Assembly (NCBI RefSeq): GCF_028475105.1
Contig: NZ_CP116936.1
Location: 4,091,501-4,155,500, forward strand
Direction of reading: 5' to 3'
Length of the DNA stretch: 64,000 nucleotides
From: Micromonospora sp. LH3U1
Lineage (GTDB): Bacteria > Actinomycetota > Actinomycetes > Mycobacteriales > Micromonosporaceae
Both the position numbers and the translations under genes were made by a program. The notes below the pieces were generated by a model. The model saw only the letters and a list, made by a program, of their open reading frames with translations, did not search any database and was not told where the DNA came from. Of the stretch, positions 14,802-23,882 are shown one piece after another. How positions within the stretch are numbered: position 1 is the first letter of the stretch; each line of letters opens with the position of its first letter.

Positions 14802-15500
14802 ATGACCTCGCCACCCGCACCGCGGCCCTCAGGCGGCGCTGGCCTGCGCATCGACGCTGAGCGGAATCGGCAGCGCATCCTCACCGCCGCCCGTGAGGTC
14901 TTCGCCGAACTGGGCCTCGATGTGCCGATGGAGGACATCGCCAAGCGGGCGGGCGTCGGTGTCGGCACGCTCTACCGCCGCTACCCGACCCGGGCGAATC
15001 TGATCGCGGCGGCGTTCGAGATCAAGATGACCGCGTACGCCGAGGCCGCCCGCCACGCGCTGGCCAACCCGGATCCTTGGCTGGGCTTCTGCGGCTACGT
15101 CGAGCAGATCTGCGCCATGCAGGCCGGCGACCGGGGGTTCACCACAGTGCTCACCATGACGTTCCCCACCGCGAAGCAGTTCGAGGCCGAGCGCGCCCGA
15201 GCCTTCGCCGACCTGACCACCCTGGTCGAGCAGGCCAAGGCCGCCGGGAAGCTTCGTGCCGACTTCGTGACCGAGGACCTGCCAATGTTCCTCATGGCCA
15301 ACGCTGGCGTCCTCACCGCGACCGCGGACGCCGCCCCCGATACCTGGCGGCGGCTCGTCGGCTACCTCATCCAAGCCTGCGCCGCACAGGCCGCGCAGCC
15401 GCTACCCGAACCACCCACACCCCGGCAGATGTACAAGGCCATGCTGCGCGCCACCCGGCACCAACGCGAACAGCCGCGAACCAAGGAGCGCCCCGCGTGA
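14802..15500 (+). CDS. TetR/AcrR-family regulator
   Basis: A 232-residue repressor. The N-terminal helix-turn-helix reads RQRILTAAREVFAELGLD, then VPMEDIAKRAGVGVGTLYRRYPTRANL, the classic TetR_N pattern. The C-terminal ligand domain is alpha-helical and variable. ATG 14802 has GGTGA five bases upstream; ATG 14790 has no site. It faces the quinone-oxidoreductase gene, and two copies of AGTGGA-N8-TCCACT lie between them, so autoregulation plus control of the reductase is likely. Its stop overlaps the GTG of the next, broken gene by four bases (GTGA), which shows that it once led an operon. Confidence 0.9.
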   Translation: MTSPPAPRPSGGAGLRIDAERNRQRILTAAREVFAELGLDVPMEDIAKRAGVGVGTLYRRYPTRANLIAAAFEIKMTAYAEAARHALANPDPWLGFCGYVEQICAMQAGDRGFTTVLTMTFPTAKQFEAERARAFADLTTLVEQAKAAGKLRADFVTEDLPMFLMANAGVLTATADAAPDTWRRLVGYLIQACAAQAAQPLPEPPTPRQMYKAMLRATRHQREQPRTKERPA

Positions 15501-16398
15501 CACTCGAACTCGGCGTCTACTCGTTCGGCAACACCCCGCCCACCACCGGCGGTAACACCGCCCAGGCGATCCGCAACGTGCTTGAAGCCGTGCACGTCGC
15601 CGAACAGGCGTGCTGTCCACCGACGACCCGCTGCGGGTCTTCCAGCAGCTGGCCACCGCCGCGGCGAACGCCCCCGGACGCATCGAGGTTGTCGCCGGCC
15701 GCGGATCCTCCGACATCACCTTCCCGCTGTTCGACCTCGACATCCGCGACTACGACATGCTCTACCGCTCCAAGCTCGACCTGCTGATCGCCGCCAACAC
15801 CCACGACCGCATCACCTGGAAAGGCCCCCACCGGCGGCGGCCCCTCACCGACACGCTGATCGTGCCCCGACCGGAACAACCCCTGAAGATCTGGTTGGGC
15901 ACCGGCGGCAGCCCCGAGTCGGTGCTGCGGGCCGTCGAGCTCGGCCTGCCGATGTTCCTCGGCATCCTCGGTGGCACCGCAGAGCACTGGGCGCAGTACG
16001 GCACCGCCTACCGCCAAGCCTGGGCCGAGGTCGGGCACCCCGCCGAAGCCGCCGACATCGCCGTCGCCGTACACGGGTTCGTCGCCAACGACGACCGGGC
16101 GGCGAAGGCCACCTACCTCAAGCACGAGCTGCGCATGTTCACCACCGGCGCCGCCGAGATCGGCCGCGCCGGGTTGCCAGCGACCGGTCGGGAAGGCAAC
16201 TACGAGCCGGGCGGGATGGTTTTCGCCGGCGGACCCAACGAGATCGCCGACCGCATCCTGCGCCTGCACCGGCTGCTCGGGCACAGCCGCCAGATCCTGC
16301 AGATGGACGTCGGTGGCATGCCGCACGCCATGTTCCTCAAGAGCATCGAGTTGCTCGGCAGTGAGGTTCTGCCGCAGCTCCGCAAAGAACTCGGATAG
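15497..16398 (+). pseudogene. LLM-class flavin-dependent oxidoreductase with internal deletion and frameshift
   Basis: The gene starts at GTG 15497 with LELGVYSFGNTPPTTGG and TAQAIRNVLEAVHVAEQ. It then shifts frame at about 15608-15611 and continues as VLSTDDPLRVFQQLATAAAN, PGRIEVVAGRGSSDITFPLF and so on to the normal C-terminus at 16398. In intact family members the segment between VAE and VLSTDD holds about 50 residues, including the GEHH-type flavin-site motif and the LGTTVT strand. That part is missing, so the remaining 262-codon frame cannot form the full barrel. The overlap with the TetR stop shows its former operon place. Confidence 0.8.
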
Positions 16399-16475
16399 CA
16401 GCGACCGCTGCGGCGACATGCGCGACCGGAGGCTCACCCGAGCGCCGGCCGTCTGTACCGATCGGCGGGGCCGGT

Positions 16476-16514
16476 GATGTCGGGGTGTCCCACCGGCCTG
16501 GACACCCCGACATC
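16476..16514. terminator. 15-bp perfect hairpin between convergent genes
   Basis: GATGTCGGGGTGTCC pairs exactly with GGACACCCCGACATC around a 9-base loop. It lies between the LLM remnant (plus) and the cellulase (minus), so it may end transcription from both sides. It also forms part of a composite intergenic repeat with the adjoining 16512-16534 sequence. Confidence 0.7.
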
Positions 16515-16534
16515 CGCCGATCTGGAGTCGATCA
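16512..16534. repeat. Possible genus-level intergenic repeat beside the hairpin
   Basis: The stretch CCGCCGATCTGGAGTCGATC follows the hairpin directly. From memory this string is frequent in intergenic DNA of Micromonospora genomes; only one copy is present here, so its repeat nature cannot be shown from the window. Confidence 0.35.
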
Positions 16535-16556
16535 CGGCATGGATCGCCGCTCTGGG

Positions 16557-17909
16557 TCACCTCATGTTCGTCACCACGAACGGCGCGTGGCCGTGCAGGT
16601 AGTTGTTCCACCCTCCGGTCACCGGCGCGCCAGGGCTGAGCAGGTTCGTGGTGTCGGTGCCGACGTCGAGCTTCCACGCCGTCCAGGAGATGCCGTTCGC
16701 CTTCATCCAGTCGATCCAGGACTGCGCCTCCGGCAGGCAGGACCTGCCGTCGAGGCCACCGTCGGCGTGGCTGGCGCCCCACTCCGTGACGAACAGCGCC
16801 AGACCCGCGCGGATAGCGGCGTCGCCCTTGGCGCGCAGCGACGCCCCGTGCGTGCACGAGTAGAAGTGCAGCGTGTACATGAGGTTGGTGCCGGCGACCG
16901 GGCTGGCCGCCGCGGCGTCCACGTCCTGGGACCAGGTCGGGGTGCCAAGCACCACGATGTTGTCCGGGTCGGCGGCGCGGATGGCGGACACCACCGCCTG
17001 GTGGTACGGCTTGATGACGCCGGTCCAGCTGACCTGCAACGGCTCGTTGTAGGGCTCCCAGATGACGTTGGGCAGGTTGCCGTAACGGCGGGCCAGGTCG
17101 CCGAAGAACGCCACCGCCTGGGACTGGTTGTTCTGCGCCTCGTGCGCGTGCCAGTCGACGATCACGTACACGCCGGCGGTGACCGCGTTGTTGATGATGG
17201 TCTCCACCTGCGTCCGCGCCTTGGCCGGGTCACTGAGGTACGCGCCGGCCGGCTCAACGCCCATCGCCGCGCGGATCACCTGGAGGTTCCAGTTGTCCCG
17301 CATCCAGGTCAGGGCGGAGAGGTTCTCGGCGTACGGGGCGGTCTCCCAGTTGAGCCACATGCTGCTGATGCCGCGCAGCTGCACCCGCGTGCCGTTCTTG
17401 TCGCACATCGTCGTGCCGCAGACCCGCAACTGCCCGTACCGCTCGACGGGGGTGCCGGTGGTCGGCGGCGGCACGGTCGGGGTTGGCGTCGGAGTGGTCG
17501 GCGTGGGCGTCGGGGGCGGACCGCCGGCGCAGGACGCGCCGTTCACCGTGCAGTTGACCGGGGTGCCGGAGCCGTTGACGAGGAAGCCGAACGAGGTCGA
17601 GGCGCCAGCGGCCAGTGTCCCGTTCCAGGACACGTTGGTGAAGGTGTAGCGGCTGCCGGAGGTCGTCTGCTGCGCGTTCCACGACTGGCTGACGCCCGAC
17701 CCGGACGGCAGGTCGAACTCGACCCGCCAACTGGTGATCTGTGTGGAGGTGTTGTTGGTGACGGTGACCTGTCCCTGATAGCCACTGCCCCAGTTGTTCG
17801 TCACGGAGAACACGGCGGTAGCCGCGCTGGCCGGTGTGGCGACCATCGCCACCCCACCGGCGAGCAGGCCGGCGACGGCCAGAGTCGTGACAAGTCTCAG
17901 TTTGCGCAT
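16557..17909 (-). CDS. Secreted GH5 endo-beta-1,4-glucanase with N-terminal CBM2
   Basis: A 450-residue exported cellulase. Residues 1-30 are a Sec signal (LVTTLAVAGLLAGGVAMVATPASAA). Residues about 31-128 form a family 2 carbohydrate-binding module (FSVTNNWGSGYQGQVTVTNN, SWNAQ, NVSWNGTLAAGAS) that binds crystalline cellulose. A PTPTPTTP linker at 130-152 leads to the GH5 barrel. The acid/base is Glu289 in IWEPYNEP, and the nucleophile is Glu376 in ALFVTEWG. Length and order are normal. No strong ribosome site is seen before the ATG (AAGCGGGTTCAGC). It stands alone and is bounded by the 16476-16514 hairpin. Confidence 0.95.
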   Translation of the reverse strand: MRKLRLVTTLAVAGLLAGGVAMVATPASAATAVFSVTNNWGSGYQGQVTVTNNTSTQITSWRVEFDLPSGSGVSQSWNAQQTTSGSRYTFTNVSWNGTLAAGASTSFGFLVNGSGTPVNCTVNGASCAGGPPPTPTPTTPTPTPTVPPPTTGTPVERYGQLRVCGTTMCDKNGTRVQLRGISSMWLNWETAPYAENLSALTWMRDNWNLQVIRAAMGVEPAGAYLSDPAKARTQVETIINNAVTAGVYVIVDWHAHEAQNNQSQAVAFFGDLARRYGNLPNVIWEPYNEPLQVSWTGVIKPYHQAVVSAIRAADPDNIVVLGTPTWSQDVDAAAASPVAGTNLMYTLHFYSCTHGASLRAKGDAAIRAGLALFVTEWGASHADGGLDGRSCLPEAQSWIDWMKANGISWTAWKLDVGTDTTNLLSPGAPVTGGWNNYLHGHAPFVVTNMR

Positions 17910-18070
17910 GCTGAACCCGCTTCGGTCAATCGACGGTGATGGCCTGAGGCGGGGCGGCGCCTACGGCTGACAATATCGATCATCAGCTATGCATCTCAAG
18001 ACCGGGCCGCCGACTTCCCGATGGCCGGGAGGTCAGCGTGGCGCAGATTCAGGGCCGGCCGCCGCCCGAT

Positions 18071-19309
18071 CTAGGTCGGCCCGATTGTCACCACCCGCGC
18101 CCACGCTGGCGGCGAATCGGGAACCTGGTCCGCGTCCTCGTGCCACGACGCCCGGTGCCGGGGAAACAGGCCCACCACCGTCCGGGCCGCCGGACGGGCG
18201 GCCGGCCAGGGCGTCTGCCCGTCAGTCAGGGCCACGATGACGTCCGGTCGGGGGCGTAGCCGCAGCGCACGGGTGAAGGCGGTGCGCAGATCCGTGCCGC
18301 CACCGCCGACCAGCGGAATCTCCTCCGCGCGGCACAGCGAATGGACCCGCTGGACCGCCGCGTCGCACGGCAGCACGGTCACCAGGTCGCGCCGACCGCC
18401 CACGGCCCGGGATATCGCCGCCACCTCGAGCAGCGCGCTGCCCAGTTCAGCGTCACTGACCGAGCCGGATGTATCGACGATGACGCAGACGTTGGGGGGC
18501 CGGCGGCGAAGGCTGGGCAGGATCGCGTCGGGCACGCCGGCGGACCGTCGAGACGGTCGGCCGTAGGTGTGGTCCGCACCGACCCCCGTAGCCACGGCCG
18601 CCGAGCGGACCGCCGCACCCAGCAGGTCCCGCCACGGCTGCGGTGGGTGGAACGCCTGCTCCGCCCACCTTCGCCAGCCCCGGGGCACGGACCCCGGTCG
18701 GCCGGTGATGCCCTCCGCCACCCTGAACCGGACCGCGTCGCGCTCCTGTGCGCTGAGGCCGTGCGCGCCGTCCGGTCCCAGGTCCCACTCCCGCGCCAAC
18801 CCGTCCGCGCCGCTGCCGCAGTCCAACCAGACCAGATCCTGGGTACGCGGACCAAGTCCGAACTGGCGCAGGTAGTCCTCCATCAGTTGCCCGGGGGCGA
18901 GACCCAACGACGTCGGTTCGACAGCGCCCTCGGGCATCGGCAGCCCGTCACCGAACACGTCGTCGTTGATCTCGCAGTCTGCGGCGATGTTCATCCGCAG
19001 CCGCTCCCCCGGGCCGGTCAACCCTCGGTCCCGGGCGACGCGATCACCCCGGCCGTGGTGGTCGCGCAGCAGATGCGAGACCTCGTGCACCCACACCCCG
19101 GCAAGTTGCTCCAGCGGGGTGCGGTCCACGAACGGCGGCGAGACGTAACAGCGCCAGTGCCGGTCCACCGCCATCGTCGGCACCTGCCCCGACACCACCG
19201 GGTGCAGGGCGAACAACGCCGTCGCCAGGTAGGGCCGGACGCGTGCGGCGTACAACCGGGCCGCGTACAGCTTGTCGGCGTCCAGGGTCGCAGTGTCCAC
19301 GCCGTTCAT
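18071..19309 (-). CDS. VWA domain protein with zinc-metallopeptidase-like N-domain (DUF2201 type)
   Basis: A 412-residue cytoplasmic protein. Residues about 20-240 form the putative metallopeptidase domain with the zinc motif H75-E-V-S-H79 (WVHEVSHLLRDHH). Residues about 270-400 form a VWA-like domain with the MIDAS signature DTSGSVS near residue 278, and then GGGTDLR and ALTDGQTP. The ATG overlaps the stop of the MoxR ATPase gene by four bases (19306-19309). MoxR-VWA pairs usually act as chaperone-type assembly or remodelling systems. The peptidase-like domain suggests a regulated protease or its inactive relative; the target is not visible. Confidence 0.85.
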   Translation of the reverse strand: MNGVDTATLDADKLYAARLYAARVRPYLATALFALHPVVSGQVPTMAVDRHWRCYVSPPFVDRTPLEQLAGVWVHEVSHLLRDHHGRGDRVARDRGLTGPGERLRMNIAADCEINDDVFGDGLPMPEGAVEPTSLGLAPGQLMEDYLRQFGLGPRTQDLVWLDCGSGADGLAREWDLGPDGAHGLSAQERDAVRFRVAEGITGRPGSVPRGWRRWAEQAFHPPQPWRDLLGAAVRSAAVATGVGADHTYGRPSRRSAGVPDAILPSLRRRPPNVCVIVDTSGSVSDAELGSALLEVAAISRAVGGRRDLVTVLPCDAAVQRVHSLCRAEEIPLVGGGGTDLRTAFTRALRLRPRPDVIVALTDGQTPWPAARPAARTVVGLFPRHRASWHEDADQVPDSPPAWARVVTIGPT

Positions 19310-20526
19310 CGTCCGACCCCGGCGGCGGCCGCGACCCGGGCCACCGCCCGGTCCGTTCGCTGGGACAGCGACACCGCCCCGGCAAGACCTTCGATCGTGG
19401 CGGGCACATCCCAGTCCTCACGACGCAGGGTGGCGAGAGTGGTCGCGGGAACCACCACCAGATCCGGGGCGCCGGTCTCCACCGCTCGGGCCAGCAGAAC
19501 CCACGCCGCATCCCAGCGGGACCGTTCCGGGCGATTGCGGACTGCCGCCACCACGGCGTCCAACACGGCCTGCCGCAGGTCCCCCCGCTCGGGCAGGACG
19601 GCCGCTGCGGGGTCCGCCAGCAGGTCCTCCGGGTCAGGCAGATCCATCCGGTCCATGCTGGCCAACAGCTCCAGCCCGGGACCGTCACCGACCGTACCCC
19701 TGACCAGCATCGACAACACCTCGCGGGAGACGCCCGCCGCAGTCGCGAAGGCGGTCAGCCGCAGCGTCATCTCCCAACTCCGCGGCGACGGCCAGGCCCC
19801 GCCCCGGCCGATGTCGGTACTGGGCAGCCGGTGCACGAGGTCCGGGCGGACGGAGAGCAGGCCGCACACCGCGCGGCGGGCGAAGGCGACTGCCTCCGGC
19901 AACAGTTCCGGGTCGAGCCGGGGCAGCGCCGCACGGGGCCACGTACCGCCCAGCCCTCGTACGACGACCTCGTGATCGTGGGTCCATTGGACGTGCACGA
20001 AGCGGTTGGCCAGCGGCGGGCTCAGCTCCCACCCGTCAGCAGTCGTCGAACGTGGATTGGCGGCGGCCACGATCCGCACGCCCGCCGGCAGCCGCAGTGC
20101 ACCGACGCGCCGCTCCAACACGAGGCGCAGCAGGGCGGCCTGAACGGCGGGCGGCGCCGTGGACAACTCGTCGAGGAACAGCAGCCCTCGACCGGCGCGT
20201 ACCAGGCGCACCGCCCAGTCCGGCGGGGCCATCGGGACACCCTGGGTCGCTGGATCGGCACCGACGATCGGCAATCCCGAGAAGTCGGACGGCTCGTGGA
20301 CGCTCGCGACCACCGTCGTCAACGGCAGGTCCAGGGTGGCCGCCAGGTGGGTCAGGGCGGCGGTCTTGCCGATGCCGGGCTCACCCCACAGGAGTACGGG
20401 GAGGTCGGCGGCGACGGCCAGGGTCAGGGCCGCCAACTGCGTGTCGGGGCGGGGTTCGGTGGTGGTCGCACCGAGCAACGCGAGCAGGTCGCGGGCGACG
20501 TCGAGCTGGGGACTGGATGCAGGCAT
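19306..20526 (-). CDS. MoxR-type AAA+ ATPase
   Basis: A 406-residue ATPase. ATG 20526 has AAAGGTG six bases upstream; a second ATG sits at 20532, and longer extensions have no site. The Walker A motif GEPGIGKT is at residues 48-55. Walker B (LLFLDEL) follows at about 120, then the sensor region VRIVAAANPRSTTADGWELS and an arginine-finger region in PPLANRFVHVQW. It is co-transcribed with a large upstream protein that is now frameshifted and with the VWA/metallopeptidase protein downstream. In such modules the ATPase powers remodelling of the VWA partner complex. Confidence 0.9.
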   Translation of the reverse strand: MPASSPQLDVARDLLALLGATTTEPRPDTQLAALTLAVAADLPVLLWGEPGIGKTAALTHLAATLDLPLTTVVASVHEPSDFSGLPIVGADPATQGVPMAPPDWAVRLVRAGRGLLFLDELSTAPPAVQAALLRLVLERRVGALRLPAGVRIVAAANPRSTTADGWELSPPLANRFVHVQWTHDHEVVVRGLGGTWPRAALPRLDPELLPEAVAFARRAVCGLLSVRPDLVHRLPSTDIGRGGAWPSPRSWEMTLRLTAFATAAGVSREVLSMLVRGTVGDGPGLELLASMDRMDLPDPEDLLADPAAAVLPERGDLRQAVLDAVVAAVRNRPERSRWDAAWVLLARAVETGAPDLVVVPATTLATLRREDWDVPATIEGLAGAVSLSQRTDRAVARVAAAAGVGR

Positions 20527-20590
20527 GGTCATCACCTTTGGGTTCGTGACGAGTGGGGGGATGGAGCCGTACCGGGGCGAGGCCCCCTGC

Positions 20591-22017
20591 TCAGCGGAAT
20601 GTCGCGTGGCGCGAGCGACGGCGGCGCCCGCCGGCGCGGCGGGGTTCATCGGCGGTCGGACCCGGTCCGGCACCGATCAGGCCAGCCCGGAACAGACTGT
20701 GGATGATCCGCCGTTGCGCGGCGGTCTCGAGTTCGTCGCGCAGGGCGCCGTCGCGCAGGAGCGCGTCGGGGCCGAGCAGGGCTTCGACGGTGGCCAGTGC
20801 GCCGGAGGCGTCCCCGTGGTCCAGGCGTGCCCGCACATCGGGGAGACACTCCGGCTGTCGGTGCGCCTCGTCGATCGCCCGCAGGCAGGGCAGCGGGGTC
20901 CCGGTGAGCGCGGCCAGCAGCTCCTCCCGGCGGATCTCTGCCGGGTCATGGTCGAGCGTGGCGAGCACCCCGTCGACCAGGCCGATGCGATGGTGGGCAC
21001 CCCGACACGGCACCATGCGCGGCAGCGTGGGCGGGTTCGGCGCCGTCGAGCGGGTGGGCGCCGAGTGCTCCGGCACGAGCGCCGACGCGACCAGAGGGTG
21101 CAGCCGATCGGGCTCGATCAGCCCACAGCGGAGCAGCGCCAGATCGGGGAGAAGCCAGGTCGCCGCGTCGGGCAGCACCGGCAGCCCTGCGCCGCCAGCC
21201 GGAGTGATGACCCGCGCCGTGGGCCGCTGGCCGCCGCCCGCGCCCGCGGTGACGACGCCGTTCCCGCCCGTGGTGACGACGCCGTTCCCGCCCGCGATCA
21301 CGTCCAGGACCAGCCGACGTCGGCCGCCGAGCCGCACCGCGACAGTGCCGCTGACCCGCCCCCGTCGCCGAGGAGGAGCGCTGCCTCGGCCGCCCACCTG
21401 TCGGTCGCGTACCCGAATGCCCGTGCCGTCGGCCCCAGCCCGTCGAGAACGCCTTCGGGTGGGGCGTCGGCCGGCAGCCGGTCCGCACCGGATCGGGTCC
21501 GCAGCTCAGCGGCCCGGCGGGCGTCCCACAGGTGACGGTGCAGGTCGAGGCGGAACCGCTGGTTGGGGTGGAAATGCGGACCCGACCCGCTGCGGGACCC
21601 GTCCCACAACCCGAGGCTGATCCGCTGCCCGGCGTCGGCCCAGGCCGGCGGGGTCCGGGCCACCAGGTGCACAACGCCGCCGACTCGCTGCTCCGCGTCG
21701 TACCGGGCCAGCGAGACGATCAGGCCCGGACGCAGCAGGCCGTCGGGGGCCACCCTCGGTAGGTGCCAGCGCAGCAGATCAGGCGCCAGGTGGCGGAGGT
21801 CGGCGCGGAGCTGAGCCGCCAACTCCCGGCCGTGAACGTCGGCGACGGCGCGCAGGCTGATGTCGGCATCGACGCGCGCTGCGGCGCACGCCCCGGCCCA
21901 GTCACCTGAGCGGCGACGAGCGGTAGCACGATCGATCATGGACGGCGGCACGGCGAACTCGCGCACGCGCCGCCAGATGGACAGTCGAGAATCCGCATCC
22001 GCGGCCCGGGAGTGCAT
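20591..22017 (-). pseudogene. MoxR/VWA-associated large protein, split by a -1 frameshift
   Basis: Two adjoining frames together encode about 475 residues. The first starts at ATG 22017 (GGTGAG six bases upstream) and is coding up to AEAALLLGDGG. The second takes over with VSGTVAVRLGGRRRLVLDVI and runs to 20591. The two overlap between 21298 and 21397, and the switch lies at or near a run of five C (plus strand) at 21359-21363. A single missing base would restore one frame. I do not recognise a domain; the order with MoxR and VWA partners suggests the third part of one complex. It may be a true pseudogene, a programmed shift or a read error. Confidence 0.65.
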
Positions 22018-22120
22018 CAGCACTCACCGTTCGCGGATCGGACCCCCATTCTGAGACGAGAGGAGGTGATCATCGCGCCGGAGCATACCGCCGGAGACCC
22101 AGGTCCGCCAGAGCGCAACC

Positions 22121-22882
22121 TCACGAGGTCGCGGTGACGATGCAGCGGCGCAACAGTGCGAGGGCCTCGGGTGCACCCTGCACGCTGACGCCGCTCGACT
22201 CGCCCGGCAGCTCCCGGCCCCACGCCCAGCGCAGCAGCGCCGCCGGCGGGCCGGTGACTGTCACATCGGCGGTGTCGGCCACGCCGTCGGTCACGCTGAA
22301 CAACCCCGGGCCGGTGCGCACCGACCACGCCCCACCGTCGGTGCGCAACGCGTACGTCCAGCCCGGCGAATCGGCCAGGATCTCGTTGAAGTAGTCGGCC
22401 CACTCGACCGCCGAATACTCCACGAACACGCGGAGCAGTTCGTCGACGCCGTCCACGGCGAGGTCGTCCGGGATGGGTGCGACCGGGGCCCGGACGCCCA
22501 ACTCGGCGTCGATGCGGTGGATGACGGTCTCCTGTGCCATCCGGCGGATCCAGAAGCCGACGGTCTGGCCGGGCTTGTACCAGGAGCCGGCCGGATCGTT
22601 CGGGTCGTGGGCGGCAAACTCGGCCAGAAGCGCGGCGTGCGCCCGGTCGAGCAGCACCAGCGGCTCCTCGGTGGCCAGCTCCGCCGGTGGCCATGGCTCG
22701 GGTTCGGCCCCGTGGCGGATGGCCAGGGTCTTGTGCAGATAGACCTCGCCGACGTGGCGGGTGAGGTCGGCGACGCTCCACCCGGGACAGCTGGGCACCG
22801 CCGCGGTGGGGTCGGTCGTGGCGACGGCGCGCAGCCTGGCGAAGTCGGCCGCCAAGCAGTCGAGGAATCGGGAGGGCTCCAT
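22121..22882 (-). CDS. Mycothiol-dependent maleylpyruvate isomerase-family protein
   Basis: A 253-residue protein starting at ATG 22882. The N-terminal half follows the DinB-like MDMPI metal-binding domain: FLDCLAADFARLRAV, PSCPGWSVADLTRHVGEVY and QETVIHRIDAELG. The C-terminal part (VTGPPAALLRWAWGRE) is the SCP2-like MDMPI_C lobe. Family members use mycothiol, a thiol of actinobacteria, for isomerisation or S-transfer. The substrate is unknown, since most family proteins are annotated only by fold. Plus-strand and N-terminally extended readings of this DNA overlap other genes and were set aside. Confidence 0.85.
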   Translation of the reverse strand: MEPSRFLDCLAADFARLRAVATTDPTAAVPSCPGWSVADLTRHVGEVYLHKTLAIRHGAEPEPWPPAELATEEPLVLLDRAHAALLAEFAAHDPNDPAGSWYKPGQTVGFWIRRMAQETVIHRIDAELGVRAPVAPIPDDLAVDGVDELLRVFVEYSAVEWADYFNEILADSPGWTYALRTDGGAWSVRTGPGLFSVTDGVADTADVTVTGPPAALLRWAWGRELPGESSGVSVQGAPEALALLRRCIVTATS

Positions 22883-22956
22883 GTCGGTCAGTCCAGCACA
22901 CACCACCGACACACGTGTGGCACCGCTCCCGAGCCACCGTGCCAGAAATAGAGCGC

Positions 22957-23439
22957 TCAGTGCGACTTCATGAGGTCGACCAGCTGGTCCAGGGCCGCGC
23001 CCCAGCCCTCGTGGAAACCCATCTCCTCGTGCGACTTCTTCGCCGACGCGTCGGCGTGGATCGCGATGGCGGTGTACTTCGTGCCGGTGCCGTGAGGCTC
23101 GATCCGAATCACCGCGGTGAACGGGAAACCGTCCTCGGTGATCTGCGGGCGGAAGCCGGGGCCGAGGCCGGAGGTGAAGACCAGCGTCGAGTTCTCCTCG
23201 GCCACCAGGATGCACCCGCTGTGTGGGAAGTCCTGGCCCTCGGGCGAGCGCATGGTGTTGTCGAACCTGCCGCCGGGCCGCAGGTCGATTTCGCAGGCGA
23301 CGGTCGACCAGGGCTTCGGGGTGAACCACTGCATGAGCAGCTCGGGCGTGGTCCAGGCCCGCCAGACCAGCTCGGGTGCCACGTCGACGGTGCGCTCCAG
23401 GACGAGGTCGAGCTCGGGATTCACGGTGTAGACGGTCAT
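22957..23439 (-). CDS. SRPBCC/AHSA1-family protein
   Basis: A 160-residue START-like protein. ATG 23439 has AAGGAG nine bases upstream and overlaps the ArsR stop by four bases (23436-23439). The sequence shows the AHSA1 pattern: LVLERTVDVAPELVWRAWTT, LLMQWFTPKPW, RPGGRFDNTM, and then a C-terminal helix EMGFHEGWGAALDQLVDLM. ArsR-SRPBCC pairs are very common in actinomycetes; the START domain probably binds a hydrophobic ligand. No catalytic role can be named. Confidence 0.9.
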   Translation of the reverse strand: MTVYTVNPELDLVLERTVDVAPELVWRAWTTPELLMQWFTPKPWSTVACEIDLRPGGRFDNTMRSPEGQDFPHSGCILVAEENSTLVFTSGLGPGFRPQITEDGFPFTAVIRIEPHGTGTKYTAIAIHADASAKKSHEEMGFHEGWGAALDQLVDLMKSH

Positions 23440-23786
23440 TGCTGTTGCTCCTTGAGGTCGTAGAGAAGAGAGTCGAGTTGGTCCAGGCGTCGGGTCCACC
23501 GCGCGCGCTGCACGGCGAGCCAGGTGTCGAGGTGTTCGAACGGCTGGGGCGCGAGCCGGTAGGTGCGCACCCGGCCCGCCTTCTCCGACGTCACCAGACC
23601 GGAGCGCTCGAGGACGTGCAGGTGCTGGGTGAACGACGGGAGTGCCATCTCAAACGGACGAGCCAGATCGCTGGTCGTGGCCGGCCCCTGGGCGAGGCGC
23701 TCGACGACCTGGCGGCGCGTGGGGTCGGACAGCGCGTGGAACACACCGTCCAGTACGCCGCCCTGCCCCTCCGCATGCTTAGGCAT
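23436..23786 (-). CDS. ArsR-family winged-helix repressor
   Basis: A 116-residue regulator. The start is placed at ATG 23786, inside a 16-bp palindrome and seven bases after a good -10 box, which suggests a leaderless message. The winged helix reads FHALSDPTRRQVVERLAQGPATT and LARPFEMALPSFTQHLHVLERSGLV. Metal-binding cysteines of classic ArsR proteins are absent, as expected for the SRPBCC-linked SdpR-like group. It is translationally coupled to the SRPBCC gene and probably represses both by blocking its own transcription start. Confidence 0.9.
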   Translation of the reverse strand: MPKHAEGQGGVLDGVFHALSDPTRRQVVERLAQGPATTSDLARPFEMALPSFTQHLHVLERSGLVTSEKAGRVRTYRLAPQPFEHLDTWLAVQRARWTRRLDQLDSLLYDLKEQQQ

Positions 23787-23822
23787 GTGCCTAACTATTG
23801 CGCCCCGCATGACCGACGTCAA
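23779..23822 (-). promoter_or_regulatory. Leaderless promoter and operator of the arsR-SRPBCC operon
   Basis: On the minus strand, TTGACG (23822-23817) and AATAGT (23799-23794) are separated by exactly 17 bases. The ATG at 23786 lies seven bases past the -10 box. A perfect palindrome TTAGGCA-CA-TGCCTAA (23779-23794) covers the expected transcription start and the start codon, a good place for autorepression. Confidence 0.65.
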
Positions 23823-23882
23823 GGGGGTCACTGAGCAGTTTTGGATAAGCGGTCCGCCCGGGTCCCCCATAGCGTGAACTGC

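Noticed and set aside
15608..21363. Programmed frameshifting as the default explanation of the broken frames
   Set aside because: No slippery heptamer with a downstream pseudoknot could be recognised; mutation or read error is simpler, and the LLM gene also has a large deletion.
22883..23329. N-terminal extension of the MDMPI-like gene
   Set aside because: The extension is Arg/His-rich, overlaps the SRPBCC gene in another frame, and the family normally starts at ATG 22882.
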